From contig PBJL01000012.1 of assembly GCA_002721105.1 (NCBI GenBank), positions 59,219 through 123,218 of the forward strand: 64,000 nucleotides of DNA, written 5' to 3'. The notes under the pieces are model-generated. The model ran no database searches, was not told the origin of the DNA, and was given only the letters and a program-made list of their open reading frames with translations. The DNA comes from Acidiferrobacteraceae bacterium (GTDB lineage Bacteria > Pseudomonadota > Gammaproteobacteria > Arenicellales > UBA868). Every line of letters starts with the position of its first letter. The first letter of the stretch is position 1. The translations under genes and the position numbers were made by a program. Positions 34,105 to 42,540 of the stretch are shown one piece after another.

Positions 34105-35022
34105 TTAAGCAATGGCATCTTTCAATTTCACAATATCAAGCTGCGCTAAGGTAGCTCCGGTTGCTACCAAGATCGCACCTGTAATTTGCCAACCGTTAAC
34201 AGATCCTCCGAAAAAGATCATGATTAAAACGACGTAGAATGGAACAGCATTGCCATGCATTCCAGCGATAGTAACTCCAATTCGATCGGCACTCATCATC
34301 CAGAACACCATCGAAAATGCTACACCAAATATCAAAACTACTGACAACCAACGTTCCATGTCACTCCATGTTGGCATGATTGAAGTCAAACCGGTAAATT
34401 CAATTAAAGCTAGAAAAGGGAAAATTGCGATGCCGGCAATCACAGACATGAAGGCCATTCTAGGAAAGGCTGGAATCACACGAAGTTTAGTTACAGATAC
34501 ACGAGAAAACCAAACCCACAAAATTACAGCGATAATCATCAATATTTCTCCACCTTGAAATCCTAATTCTGTTTCTAGGTTAGAAACTGAAACCAAAACA
34601 CCTCCAACAATTGCCATGATGATTGCAAAAGACAATCTAGGAGTAATTTTCTCTTCACCTCGAATCATGCCCATGACTGCCGAAACCAAAGGACCGGTAG
34701 TCGCAATGACAGCAATATTGACAGGATTCGAGTATTGAAACGCAAAATTCATAGATATTGTGCTCAACCCCAATCCTACAACTGCCGTTACACAAGCTCT
34801 TTTCAGTGGCCAATTTTTCCACCCTACAAAATTTGATTGAACAAGCACAGATATTAGAAACAAGACAAGCCCCGCACCAAAAATTCGCGTGGCCGCTAAA
34901 GTTAGAGGGTGCCATGTACCAAGAAGAACATCAGTGAGAGGATACGTCATTGCCCAGATAATCATACCTAGGAACGCAAAAACATTTCCTTGCACATACA
35001 GAGATTTTGCTTCGGCCTGCAT
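34105..35022 (-). CDS. DMT-superfamily permease (EamA)
   Basis: 305 residues, ten predicted membrane helices arranged as two EamA repeats of five (each starting with a WAxTYP-like segment, here IWAMTYPLTDVLLG in repeat 1). It exports or imports small metabolites; the substrate is unknown. It lies 3 bases after the paralogue upstream at 35026-35952, so the two probably act as one transcript or a heterodimer. It converges on pyrK with 21 bases between stops. Confidence 0.88.
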   Translation of the reverse strand: MQAEAKSLYVQGNVFAFLGMIIWAMTYPLTDVLLGTWHPLTLAATRIFGAGLVLFLISVLVQSNFVGWKNWPLKRACVTAVVGLGLSTISMNFAFQYSNPVNIAVIATTGPLVSAVMGMIRGEEKITPRLSFAIIMAIVGGVLVSVSNLETELGFQGGEILMIIAVILWVWFSRVSVTKLRVIPAFPRMAFMSVIAGIAIFPFLALIEFTGLTSIMPTWSDMERWLSVVLIFGVAFSMVFWMMSADRIGVTIAGMHGNAVPFYVVLIMIFFGGSVNGWQITGAILVATGATLAQLDIVKLKDAIA

Positions 35023-35025
35023 GCT

Positions 35026-35952
35026 TTAATTTTTATTCCGATGTTTAATGATCTTTTCTGAACTAGGATCTTTTGAGAGCCATAACCCTCCAAGAATTAG
35101 AACTAAAGCTAGCGCATGATATAAAAAGAAGGTTTCATTCAGAAGTACGACTGCTAAAAATGCCGCTACAATCGGAATTAAATTTAAGAACATTCCTGTT
35201 CTGCTTGGGCCCATTAAATCAACACTTCTAAGATAGAACAGCTGCCCAAACATTGAGGCGCAGATAGCAATGTACGAAAGTACTAACCATCCAGTGACGG
35301 TGGGAAATTTTGCTTGTCCGGTTGCTATTTCATAGATTGCGAAAGGTGCCGAGAAAAAAGAGGCTACAAAACAAAAAATTGCAAATAGTATTATGCTCGG
35401 TATAGGTGGTTTGGTTCTAAGGCCAATGGTAAAACCAGACCATACCAAACAGGCCGTTATCATGAGAAGATCGCCTAAATTAAAACTAACATTTAATATC
35501 TCACTGGGCACCGCACCAGTCGCAACAGTAAAAACTCCCAGAAATCCTGTAAAAACTCCTCCAATTTGTAGCCACGTTATTCTTGCTCTATACACGAGGA
35601 AGGCTCCAATTAACACAAATATAGGTATGGAGCCCTGCAGAATACCTATATTTAAAGCTGTTGTTCTATGGCCTGATTCGTAAAACAAAAAATTGAATAG
35701 AACAAAGCCACTACAGCCCATCAAAATAAGGTAGGTTCGATGACCATACAAATTTTGCCAGGCATCCAATATTTGTTGTCGATAAAAAAGAGCGAACCCT
35801 AAAGAAACCAAAGTCCAGCGCCCAAACGTAACCTGATAAGGACTAATGTCATCAACTGCTATCCTTGCCGCTATTGTATTCCCACCCCAAAATAAGCACG
35901 TAAGCGACATGAGAATAACGGGCTGTTTCCAAGCCCATCGAAAAATATTCAT
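35026..35952 (-). CDS. DMT-superfamily permease (EamA)
   Basis: 308 residues with two EamA repeats (CLFWGGNTIAAR in repeat 1, VWSGFTIGLR in repeat 2, PIVAAFLAVVLLNE near the end). The tail is basic and cytoplasmic (SSEKIIKHRNKN). It is the first gene of a two-permease unit; the second permease starts within four bases of its stop. The two proteins are clearly divergent in sequence, arguing against a recent duplication. Substrate unknown. Confidence 0.88.
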   Translation of the reverse strand: MNIFRWAWKQPVILMSLTCLFWGGNTIAARIAVDDISPYQVTFGRWTLVSLGFALFYRQQILDAWQNLYGHRTYLILMGCSGFVLFNFLFYESGHRTTALNIGILQGSIPIFVLIGAFLVYRARITWLQIGGVFTGFLGVFTVATGAVPSEILNVSFNLGDLLMITACLVWSGFTIGLRTKPPIPSIILFAIFCFVASFFSAPFAIYEIATGQAKFPTVTGWLVLSYIAICASMFGQLFYLRSVDLMGPSRTGMFLNLIPIVAAFLAVVLLNETFFLYHALALVLILGGLWLSKDPSSEKIIKHRNKN

Positions 35953-36157
35953 TCTGCAGTTTTCATCATGTATTTATCCTTGAGTTGACTGCCTTCAAAT
36001 CTAGATAGAGAATCCACATATGATGAGGAGACGCATTAGCCCTAATTCGGCTAGTCTTCCTGACCCTGGTACTAAAATTGGAAACGTTTTTCAGAGACAA
36101 TGAACTTCGGTATCCGAGTATTCTCTACTCACTAAATGTAATTAGCAAGCGATAAGC

Positions 36158-37006
36158 ATGCCAACTATCTCAGTAATCATCCCGACTTATAACCGAATAG
36201 ACTTGATTGGGAGAGCATTATGTTCCGTATACGCTCAAAACGACCTAATTACCGAAGTGATTGTAGTTGACGATGGCTCTACCGACCGTACAGTATCACT
36301 CGTCAAAGCCAAATTTCCAAAGGTATTAGTAATATCTCAGGAGAGATGTGGCGTAAGTCATGCCCGAAATAGAGGAATAGAGGCAGCACAAGGTGAATGG
36401 TTAGCATTTCTAGACTCGGATGATAAATGGTTAAAAAACAAAATTCGATTGCAAATCGATACAATTCGAAAGGATCCAAAAACACGGTTTGTTCACAGTG
36501 ACGAAATTTGGATTAGGCACGGGAAAAGAGTAAATCCTATGAAAAAACATAAAAAACAAGGGGGCTATATTTTTAAGGATTGCCTAAAACGATGCTTGAT
36601 ATCACCATCATCAACGATGTTGCATCGATCAATTTTTGAAGAATTCGGAGAATTCGATGAAAATCTCCAACTATGTGAAGATTATGATTTTTGGCTACGT
36701 ATCACAGCGATACTTCCGGTTTCTTACATCCCAACGCCTTTAATACAAAAATATGGGGGACATTCAGATCAATTATCTCGATCGCAGTGGGGCATTGATA
36801 GATATCGTATCCAGTCATTAGAGAAAATTATCGCGTCTAGAATCTTAACACCGGAACAGATGCGTTGCACCTTAGATGAATTATTGATCAAACTCGATAT
36901 TTATCTTAGAGGCGCACATCGAAGGCAGCGATTCACTGAAATAGAATCCTATGAAAGAAAAAAAACCTTTTATAAGAAGATGCAATTAAACTCTAAAATA
37001 GCCTGA
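36158..37006 (+). CDS. Family 2 glycosyltransferase
   Basis: 282 residues with the GT-A fold of GT2 enzymes: ISVIIPTYNRIDLIGRAL at the N-terminus, VVDDGSTDRT, the acceptor loop GVSHARNRGI and the metal-binding LDSDDKW. A late CEDYDFWLRI segment matches the ED/DxW region that binds the acceptor. No membrane helix is present, so it acts at the cytoplasmic face on a lipid- or protein-linked glycan. The downstream genes are not glycan genes, so its pathway is unclear. Confidence 0.9.
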   Translation: MPTISVIIPTYNRIDLIGRALCSVYAQNDLITEVIVVDDGSTDRTVSLVKAKFPKVLVISQERCGVSHARNRGIEAAQGEWLAFLDSDDKWLKNKIRLQIDTIRKDPKTRFVHSDEIWIRHGKRVNPMKKHKKQGGYIFKDCLKRCLISPSSTMLHRSIFEEFGEFDENLQLCEDYDFWLRITAILPVSYIPTPLIQKYGGHSDQLSRSQWGIDRYRIQSLEKIIASRILTPEQMRCTLDELLIKLDIYLRGAHRRQRFTEIESYERKKTFYKKMQLNSKIA

Positions 37007-37031
37007 TATCAGTAAAACGAAAGGATTTTTT

Positions 37032-37856
37032 ATGCGCATAGTGACCGCATTATTGGCTGAGGCAAAGCCCATAATAGAGCTATACAATTTAACTCCCATG
37101 GGTGGTAATCTGATATTCCCGATATATCAAAAAAATAACTATTTTCTCGTAGTTTCGGGCATTGGAAAAATCAACTCAGCGATAGCAACGACCTATCTAC
37201 ATTTGAAATCTGGCGAATCAAGAAATCAGCCATTTTTGAATATTGGCATTGCTGGCCATCATCGTCCAATCAAAGGAATGCCAGTAGTCGCAAATAAAAT
37301 CACTGAAAAAAATTCAGGGGATACAAAATATCCGCCCCAGATAATCTTTGAATCACTACAACGAAGCCACTTGATTACTGTTGATAAACGAGAAAGTATG
37401 TATGAAACCGACGCTGCTTACGATATGGAAGGGTATGCTTTCTACATTAGTGCCTTACGGTACACTACTGCTGAACTGGCACAAAGCCTAAAAATCATTT
37501 CAGATCACCCAACATCTTCGGCTACAAAACTTGACGCAACTAAGATTGAAAATCTGATTCGTAACCGCCTTAACGAAATTGATCGGTTTGTTCAAATTTT
37601 GATAAAACTATCTCGTCTAGCTATGCCACAATTAATAGAGCCATCAGTTTTAGAAAATTTTTACACACGATGGCATTTTACAATAACTCAGAAACACCAA
37701 CTAAAAAAAATTGTACGTCGATGGTTAGTGCTAACAAAAGAAGACAACCTAAGCGCCATGATCCCTATAGATTGCCCAAGCGCAAAAAAAGCGATAGAAA
37801 CGCTTGAAAATAAACTCAACGCCAGATCGCTTTTTCTGCATCCAGATAAAATTTAG
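37032..37856 (+). CDS. Nucleoside phosphorylase/MTA-SAH nucleosidase-like protein
   Basis: 274 residues. The first 180 follow the nucleosidase fold: RIVTALLAEAKPII (where MTAN has AMEEE), VVSGIGKINSAIATTYL, NIGIAGH, YDMEGYAFY (the purine-ribose DMEG/A motif) and IISDHP (catalytic SD). The last 90 residues are a basic helical extension not in MTAN. It is 28 bases before the radical SAM gene and likely cotranscribed. The catalytic Asp is kept, so it should cleave a nucleoside-type N-glycosidic bond; whether MTA, SAH, 5'-deoxyadenosine or a modified nucleoside is unknown. 5'-deoxyadenosine, the by-product of radical SAM enzymes, is an attractive candidate. Confidence 0.75.
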   Translation: MRIVTALLAEAKPIIELYNLTPMGGNLIFPIYQKNNYFLVVSGIGKINSAIATTYLHLKSGESRNQPFLNIGIAGHHRPIKGMPVVANKITEKNSGDTKYPPQIIFESLQRSHLITVDKRESMYETDAAYDMEGYAFYISALRYTTAELAQSLKIISDHPTSSATKLDATKIENLIRNRLNEIDRFVQILIKLSRLAMPQLIEPSVLENFYTRWHFTITQKHQLKKIVRRWLVLTKEDNLSAMIPIDCPSAKKAIETLENKLNARSLFLHPDKI

Positions 37857-37884
37857 TTTAAGCATAAAAATCCTTAATGCGAAT

Positions 37885-38943
37885 ATGATAAAGACGGTAT
37901 ATATAGAAAATCGCGTATCGAATCATCCTCGAACGAAAGAGGTATTGTCGCGAATCCCGAATGCACAACAAATTCGCTGCGATAGCTATAAAGAGATTTT
38001 TAATCCTAAGAATCAAAATTTCCGTCTACAAAAAAAGCAACCGTCCCTAATAATTGCAAGTAAGACTGGGGAAAGGGTTCTATCAGCACCCGACGGTTAT
38101 GGTATCGGGGGCAGATATAACTATTACTTTTCTCATATGCTGAATTGTATTTACGATTGCAGATATTGTTTTCTTCAGGGAATGTATCCTTCCGCTAATT
38201 ATGTTCTGTTTATAAACTATGAGGATTTTTTTGACGCTATCGATAACACGACATCAGCCCTTCCAAAACAAAAAGTATGGTTTTTTTCCGGTTATGACTG
38301 CGACAGCCTAGCTCTAGACACAATCACAGATTTTGTCAGTATTTTGCTAGATTTCCTCCAATCTCGCCCAGAGGTACATGTTGAACTTCGCACAAAAAGT
38401 ACTCAGATACGGGCCCTTTTATCAGGAACGCCTAATCCCAATGTCGTGGTAGCATTCAGCCTAAGTCCTACAAAAACAGCTGATCACTTTGAAGAAAAGA
38501 CACCCTCCATAAATAAGCGTCTGGAATCAATGAAGCGTCTCGCTGAACATGGTTGGCTATTAGGGCTTCGATTTGACCCACTGATTTTTGATGATAGTTT
38601 CGAAGAAAGATACCGAGATCTATTCAGAGAAGTATTCCACATCCTCCCAATTAAGGCAATTCATTCGGTAACCTTAGGTGTTTTTCGTATGCCGAAACGT
38701 TTCTTTCAATCCATTGCTAATCTTTATCCAGAAGAACCACTTTTCGCAAGCCCTTTATCTAACCGATCGACATTAATCACCTATGACCCAAATTTGGAAA
38801 GACAATTGATTAATTTCTGTATGAGAGAATTGACCAATTATATTGAGCCCGAACGCGTGTTCTCATGCGAGAAAAAAAATGGAAAACAATTAGATAAAAT
38901 TAGTTCAACTCCCCTAAAGAAAGTTATTCAAAAAAATAGTTAA
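37885..38943 (+). CDS. Spore photoproduct lyase-like radical SAM protein
   Basis: 352 residues from the ATG at 37885; a longer frame begins at 37804 within the preceding gene. The radical SAM cluster motif is CIYDCRYCFLQG (CX3CX2C), followed by NYVLFINYEDFF, as in the SplB family where CxxxCxxCYLQ is followed by a conserved aromatic/threonine stretch. The FSGYDCDSLALD and VELRTKST segments also match that family. The C-terminal Cys in RVFSCEKKN may be the H-donor or be unrelated. SplB repairs the UV thymine dimer of spores; homologues in non-spore-formers have unproven substrates. A DNA or RNA repair role is inference. Confidence 0.8.
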   Translation: MIKTVYIENRVSNHPRTKEVLSRIPNAQQIRCDSYKEIFNPKNQNFRLQKKQPSLIIASKTGERVLSAPDGYGIGGRYNYYFSHMLNCIYDCRYCFLQGMYPSANYVLFINYEDFFDAIDNTTSALPKQKVWFFSGYDCDSLALDTITDFVSILLDFLQSRPEVHVELRTKSTQIRALLSGTPNPNVVVAFSLSPTKTADHFEEKTPSINKRLESMKRLAEHGWLLGLRFDPLIFDDSFEERYRDLFREVFHILPIKAIHSVTLGVFRMPKRFFQSIANLYPEEPLFASPLSNRSTLITYDPNLERQLINFCMRELTNYIEPERVFSCEKKNGKQLDKISSTPLKKVIQKNS

Positions 38944-38971
38944 ACGGAGAAAAGATAAAAAACTTAATCTG

Positions 38972-39505
38972 ATGACAATTTTTAAAAATACCACTAAATC
39001 AAATGAGAGTTGGACCTTACTTTTAATGCGGCATGGAAAATCGGATTGGTCATCTAAAATAGATAAAGATTTTGACAGAGTACTAGCAAGTCGTGGAATT
39101 AGTGATGCACCAATGATGGGCAATTGGATTAAAACTAATCAATACTTACCAGATCAAATTATCTGTTCCCCGGCAATGCGAACCAAGCAAACTGTTGAAT
39201 ATGTGTGCAAACAAATCGATATGCCTGTAAATGATGTATGCTGGGATAAACGAATTTATGGCGCCGATATTAGTAATCTATTAGATATTTTATCGAATGC
39301 TAATTACAAAGCTAAAACGCTACTCATGGTAGGACATAACCCTGGCTTCTCTGATCTTGTTAATTACTTGTGCTCGGGTAACGGGTCAATCGGAAAATCT
39401 ATGCCAACTGCAGCTATCGCAGTGATCGCTTTGAATAAGTTTTGGCCTGAGATCAAGCAGCATAGTGGCACACTTTTACACTTTGTAACTCCTAAACAAG
39501 TTTAA
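38972..39505 (+). CDS. SixA-type phosphohistidine phosphatase
   Basis: 177 residues of the histidine phosphatase family: LLLMRHGKSDW carries the RHG nucleophile, ICSPAMRTKQTVEYV the second Arg and MVGHNPGF the second catalytic His. SixA removes phosphate from phosphohistidine in phosphorelay or PTS proteins. The domain has the short SixA layout without a lid insert. It lies between the radical SAM and chorismate mutase genes, with 28 and 46 bases of spacing, so the group may be one transcript without an evident common pathway. Confidence 0.85.
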   Translation: MTIFKNTTKSNESWTLLLMRHGKSDWSSKIDKDFDRVLASRGISDAPMMGNWIKTNQYLPDQIICSPAMRTKQTVEYVCKQIDMPVNDVCWDKRIYGADISNLLDILSNANYKAKTLLMVGHNPGFSDLVNYLCSGNGSIGKSMPTAAIAVIALNKFWPEIKQHSGTLLHFVTPKQV

Positions 39506-39551
39506 AATTGAGCTTTAAAATATCCCTTCGACAAGAGAAAGTAAAATAATC

Positions 39552-39863
39552 ATGTCCATGCCTATTGAATGTAATGACCTGGAGCAAGTGCGTGCTCAAA
39601 TTGACCGATTAGATGCACTAATCGTTGAACTTATTGCAGAGAGAACAACCTACGTCATCCAAGCTGCTAAATTTAAAAAAACTAAAGAAAATGTCCGGAT
39701 TCCTAAACGCATAGAACAAATTATTGATCGTGTTCGTACCCTAGCCCATCAATTTAATCTCAATCCTGACATGATTGATTCAATATACAGACATCTGATT
39801 GAGGTATCGATCACGGAAGAAAGTCGAAATTGGGATTTAATTAGATCTGGGCCTAATAATTAA
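39552..39863 (+). CDS. Chorismate mutase, type II (AroQ/PchB-like)
   Basis: 103 residues in three helices: LEQVRAQIDRLDALIVELIAERTTYV (helix 1 with the active-site Arg), AAKFKKTKENVRIPKRIEQIIDRV (Lys and Arg of the active site) and IYRHLIEVSITEE (helix 3). It rearranges chorismate to prephenate; the short helix 3 ending resembles PchB-type isochorismate pyruvate lyases too, and the two cannot be told apart by eye. There is no fused dehydratase or dehydrogenase and no signal peptide. Confidence 0.82.
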   Translation: MSMPIECNDLEQVRAQIDRLDALIVELIAERTTYVIQAAKFKKTKENVRIPKRIEQIIDRVRTLAHQFNLNPDMIDSIYRHLIEVSITEESRNWDLIRSGPNN

Positions 39864-39925
39864 AACAGCAAGAAAATATAATGATGAAATTCTGTTAAAA
39901 CTGGAGTCTGACTGAAATTTTTCAA

Positions 39926-41365
39926 TTACTCATCTTTATTATATCTTTTCTCTTCTCTAGACCACAATTCGTGGGACAAAATACCAACCTTCTTCTCAAT
40001 CACTTCCATTGCATCTAGAATTAGATCTTCACGGAATCGACGACCTATAATTTGAACCCCAGTAGGTAAATCTTGAGCAAAACCAATCGGCACTACCCCC
40101 GCCGGAAGACTTAGATAATTGACGCTGATACTATACTTGGCGCTTTCGAATATATCCCGCAATGCTTCAAAACTATGGCTATCTTCATCCCATCCAAAGT
40201 TAGGGCGCATTAAGTATGGTGTAAGCACTAGAGGATATTTTTCAAGGAATATATTCCACTCGCGAAGCAGTCTAGTACGTTCCTTTATAGCAATCTGATA
40301 CTGTTCAGCATTAACAACATCACCCATTTCATAATACCATTTGAAAATATTTTTTATCGTTTCGCTTCCTTGCTCTCTCACTACTGGTCCAAGAAAAATA
40401 TCGAGCTCACTACCCAGAACATCGAACCAAAGCTGAGCAACCTCATCAATAGAAGGTGTATTCACTTCTTCTATCGCATAACCAGCGTCACTGAGATACC
40501 CAGCTGCCCGGTCAATATTCTCTGCTATCTCGGAATTAATTGAGTATCCGTAGGAATTCTTAGTGACTGCTACGCTCATAGCTGAATCTTTTGGAGGCCA
40601 TCCATCAAACTGAACTGGCATCCACCATGGATCCCGAGGGTCGCCTTTAGCCATAATTTTTGTAGCTAAACGCACATCACGTACTTCCCGGCATATCGCT
40701 CCTTGAATAGACATAAACTGTGTGAGGATACCGCGTTCAGCGGGTGCTGATGGAAGAAAGGTTGGGATCCGACCGAATGTGGACTTGATTGTAGCTACTC
40801 CGCAGTTTGATGCAGGGCATCTCAGGCTACCACCAATGTCATTTCCATGATGAATCGGCCCAAAACCAAACGCTGCTGAAACACCAGCGCCACCCGAAGA
40901 ACCTCCTGGACTAGCATCAGTATCCCACGGATTTAGAGTTCTGCCATAAAGTGGGTTATCCGTATTTAATCTCATGGACACTTCTGGAGTATTTGTTCGC
41001 CCTACAACAATCGCACCCGCTTTCTTTAGATTACTAACTACCGGAGCATCGTCAGGCGCAATATTACCCTTCAACGCTGGCAAACCATTAGAAGTTGGTG
41101 TTCCGACAACATCAATATTCGATTTGATTGTTACAGGGACACCATGAAGAGGGCCGGTTAATCCCTCCCTTAAAAATGTTCGGTCAGCATTTTCTGCTTC
41201 ACGCATTGCATCAGCAAAATACATCTCAACGATAGCATTCAGATTCGGGTTATAGGTTTCGATTCTCTGAATAACAGAAACCATCACATCTTGCGCAGAA
41301 AAACGACCCGCTTCTATACCGCCAACGATCTCAACCGCACTTAATCGCCATAAATGTTCACTCAT
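39926..41365 (-). CDS. Amidase-signature hydrolase
   Basis: 479 residues of the amidase signature family. The catalytic triad is readable as K81 (VTIKSNID), S156 (SPGGSSGG) and S180 (DIGGSLR). The spacing matches GatA (79/154/178), but the context is catabolic and there is no gatB or gatC. It hydrolyses a carboxamide to acid and ammonia in the cytoplasm. It is last in the operon M20 hydrolase-decarboxylase alpha-decarboxylase beta-amidase. Substrate range cannot be inferred beyond an amide. Confidence 0.9.
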   Translation of the reverse strand: MSEHLWRLSAVEIVGGIEAGRFSAQDVMVSVIQRIETYNPNLNAIVEMYFADAMREAENADRTFLREGLTGPLHGVPVTIKSNIDVVGTPTSNGLPALKGNIAPDDAPVVSNLKKAGAIVVGRTNTPEVSMRLNTDNPLYGRTLNPWDTDASPGGSSGGAGVSAAFGFGPIHHGNDIGGSLRCPASNCGVATIKSTFGRIPTFLPSAPAERGILTQFMSIQGAICREVRDVRLATKIMAKGDPRDPWWMPVQFDGWPPKDSAMSVAVTKNSYGYSINSEIAENIDRAAGYLSDAGYAIEEVNTPSIDEVAQLWFDVLGSELDIFLGPVVREQGSETIKNIFKWYYEMGDVVNAEQYQIAIKERTRLLREWNIFLEKYPLVLTPYLMRPNFGWDEDSHSFEALRDIFESAKYSISVNYLSLPAGVVPIGFAQDLPTGVQIIGRRFREDLILDAMEVIEKKVGILSHELWSREEKRYNKDE

Positions 41366-41419
41366 TTTAATCTTCCATCTATTCCTAGATCAATTTTTTC
41401 ATTTGGTAAAATGGTATTT

Positions 41420-41974
41420 TCAGCTTATAACAAATTTTTTAAAGCGCTCTCTTAGAACTATTGGATGAAGCGGCACCACCGGGCAGGCCTCATTTCCAGA
41501 TTCAACTTTTGCAACAATCACGCTTGCGCATCCTGCAGAGATAGCTGTGCGAAGATGTTGTGGAGCATCTTGGCCATCGCATTCAATAACATCGGCGCAA
41601 CCTGCACCACTCGCAATTTCTGAAAGTGATGTCGCTTGACTAGTAAACGTTGGCTGGTCTCCGGTAGATCCATAGGTACCATTATCAATTACAAGAAGAA
41701 TAAAATTTTTGGGAGCGTGATTAGCAATAGTTGCTAAAGACCCTAAATTCATAAGAAGTGAGCCATCACCTTCCAAGCTAACAACCGTTTTGTCAGTCGT
41801 CATCGAAAGCCCAAGACCAATTGATGAACATAGCCCCATACTTCCTAGCATATAGAAATGATTGTCTCGGTCACGAATTGAAAACATTTCCTGCGATGGA
41901 ATTCCTATATTGCAGATAACGAGCGTTTCTTTGAATTCTGGTATCAACGCTTCAATCAGCTCGTAGCGTCTCAT
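41420..41974 (-). CDS. TPP-dependent decarboxylase, beta subunit (sulfopyruvate decarboxylase ComE type)
   Basis: 184 residues from the ATG at 41974 (MRRYELIEAL), which overlaps the alpha-subunit TGA as ATGA; a longer frame starts at 42022 inside the alpha gene. The thiamine pyrophosphate motif starts GDGSLLMNLG and ends at IDNGTYG about 30 residues later. The MLGSMGLCSSIGLGLS segment precedes it, as in sulfopyruvate and phosphonopyruvate decarboxylases. The fold is the pyrimidine-pyrophosphate half of a decarboxylase split over two chains. Acts on a 3-substituted pyruvate; sulfopyruvate is the best guess, phosphonopyruvate the alternative. Confidence 0.82.
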   Translation of the reverse strand: MRRYELIEALIPEFKETLVICNIGIPSQEMFSIRDRDNHFYMLGSMGLCSSIGLGLSMTTDKTVVSLEGDGSLLMNLGSLATIANHAPKNFILLVIDNGTYGSTGDQPTFTSQATSLSEIASGAGCADVIECDGQDAPQHLRTAISAGCASVIVAKVESGNEACPVVPLHPIVLRERFKKFVIS

Positions 41975-42477
41975 ATTTCGCTCTCCATCAAATGGAAGTC
42001 GATCAGGATAGCAACAGGACATTCAGCAGTTTTTGAGTGGGTGACAAGTGAACCAATATCATCTAAATCTTTCTGTTCACTGCAATATAAAACTGGGATT
42101 TGCATCAATCTTAAAAAATCTGGAATAAGGTTTCCCATTGGAACTTGAGCAGGCACCGGTTCTCCCGGCGCTCCCCGATAACTCATTAACATTACCACCG
42201 GTATCTGGAAAAATTGAATTAACGATCTAAGAGCATTTACCGAATTCCCAAGACCAGAATCTTGCATCAATATGCACGGGAAGTGTCCGCCCAAATTAGC
42301 ACCTGCACATAAACCAAACCCTTCTTCTTCTCTAGTAACTGGCAAATAATAAACATCTTTATCTTTCTCTAGAAGCTCAATCTGGCCTGCCAATAATTTG
42401 CATGGAACTGAAACAAAAAAATCAACGCCAGCAGATTTAAGATTATTTATTAATTCTTTTGAAACTGACAAAATCAC
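41971..42477 (-). CDS. TPP-dependent decarboxylase, alpha subunit (ComD type)
   Basis: 168 residues from a GTG at 42477. SAGVDFFVSVPCKLLAGQIELL and the glutamate-containing REEEGFGLCAGA are hallmarks of the ComD/phosphonopyruvate decarboxylase N-terminal half; the Glu activates the thiamine ring of the partner chain. GLGNSVNALRSL and SYRGAPGEPVPA follow, as in sulfopyruvate decarboxylase. It forms a complex with the beta chain encoded next. No phosphoenolpyruvate mutase, sulfolactate dehydrogenase or ComA-C gene is in the window, so the pathway is open. Confidence 0.82.
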   Translation of the reverse strand: MILSVSKELINNLKSAGVDFFVSVPCKLLAGQIELLEKDKDVYYLPVTREEEGFGLCAGANLGGHFPCILMQDSGLGNSVNALRSLIQFFQIPVVMLMSYRGAPGEPVPAQVPMGNLIPDFLRLMQIPVLYCSEQKDLDDIGSLVTHSKTAECPVAILIDFHLMESEI

Positions 42478-42540
42478 GTAAAGTTTATTCCTGTAAATTA
42501 ATCATTAATTAAAGGGTAACTATAGCTTATGTTTCCTATT

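Noticed and set aside
37804..37884. Longer start for the radical SAM protein
   Set aside because: It overlaps the end of the nucleosidase gene and encodes no recognisable part of the family.
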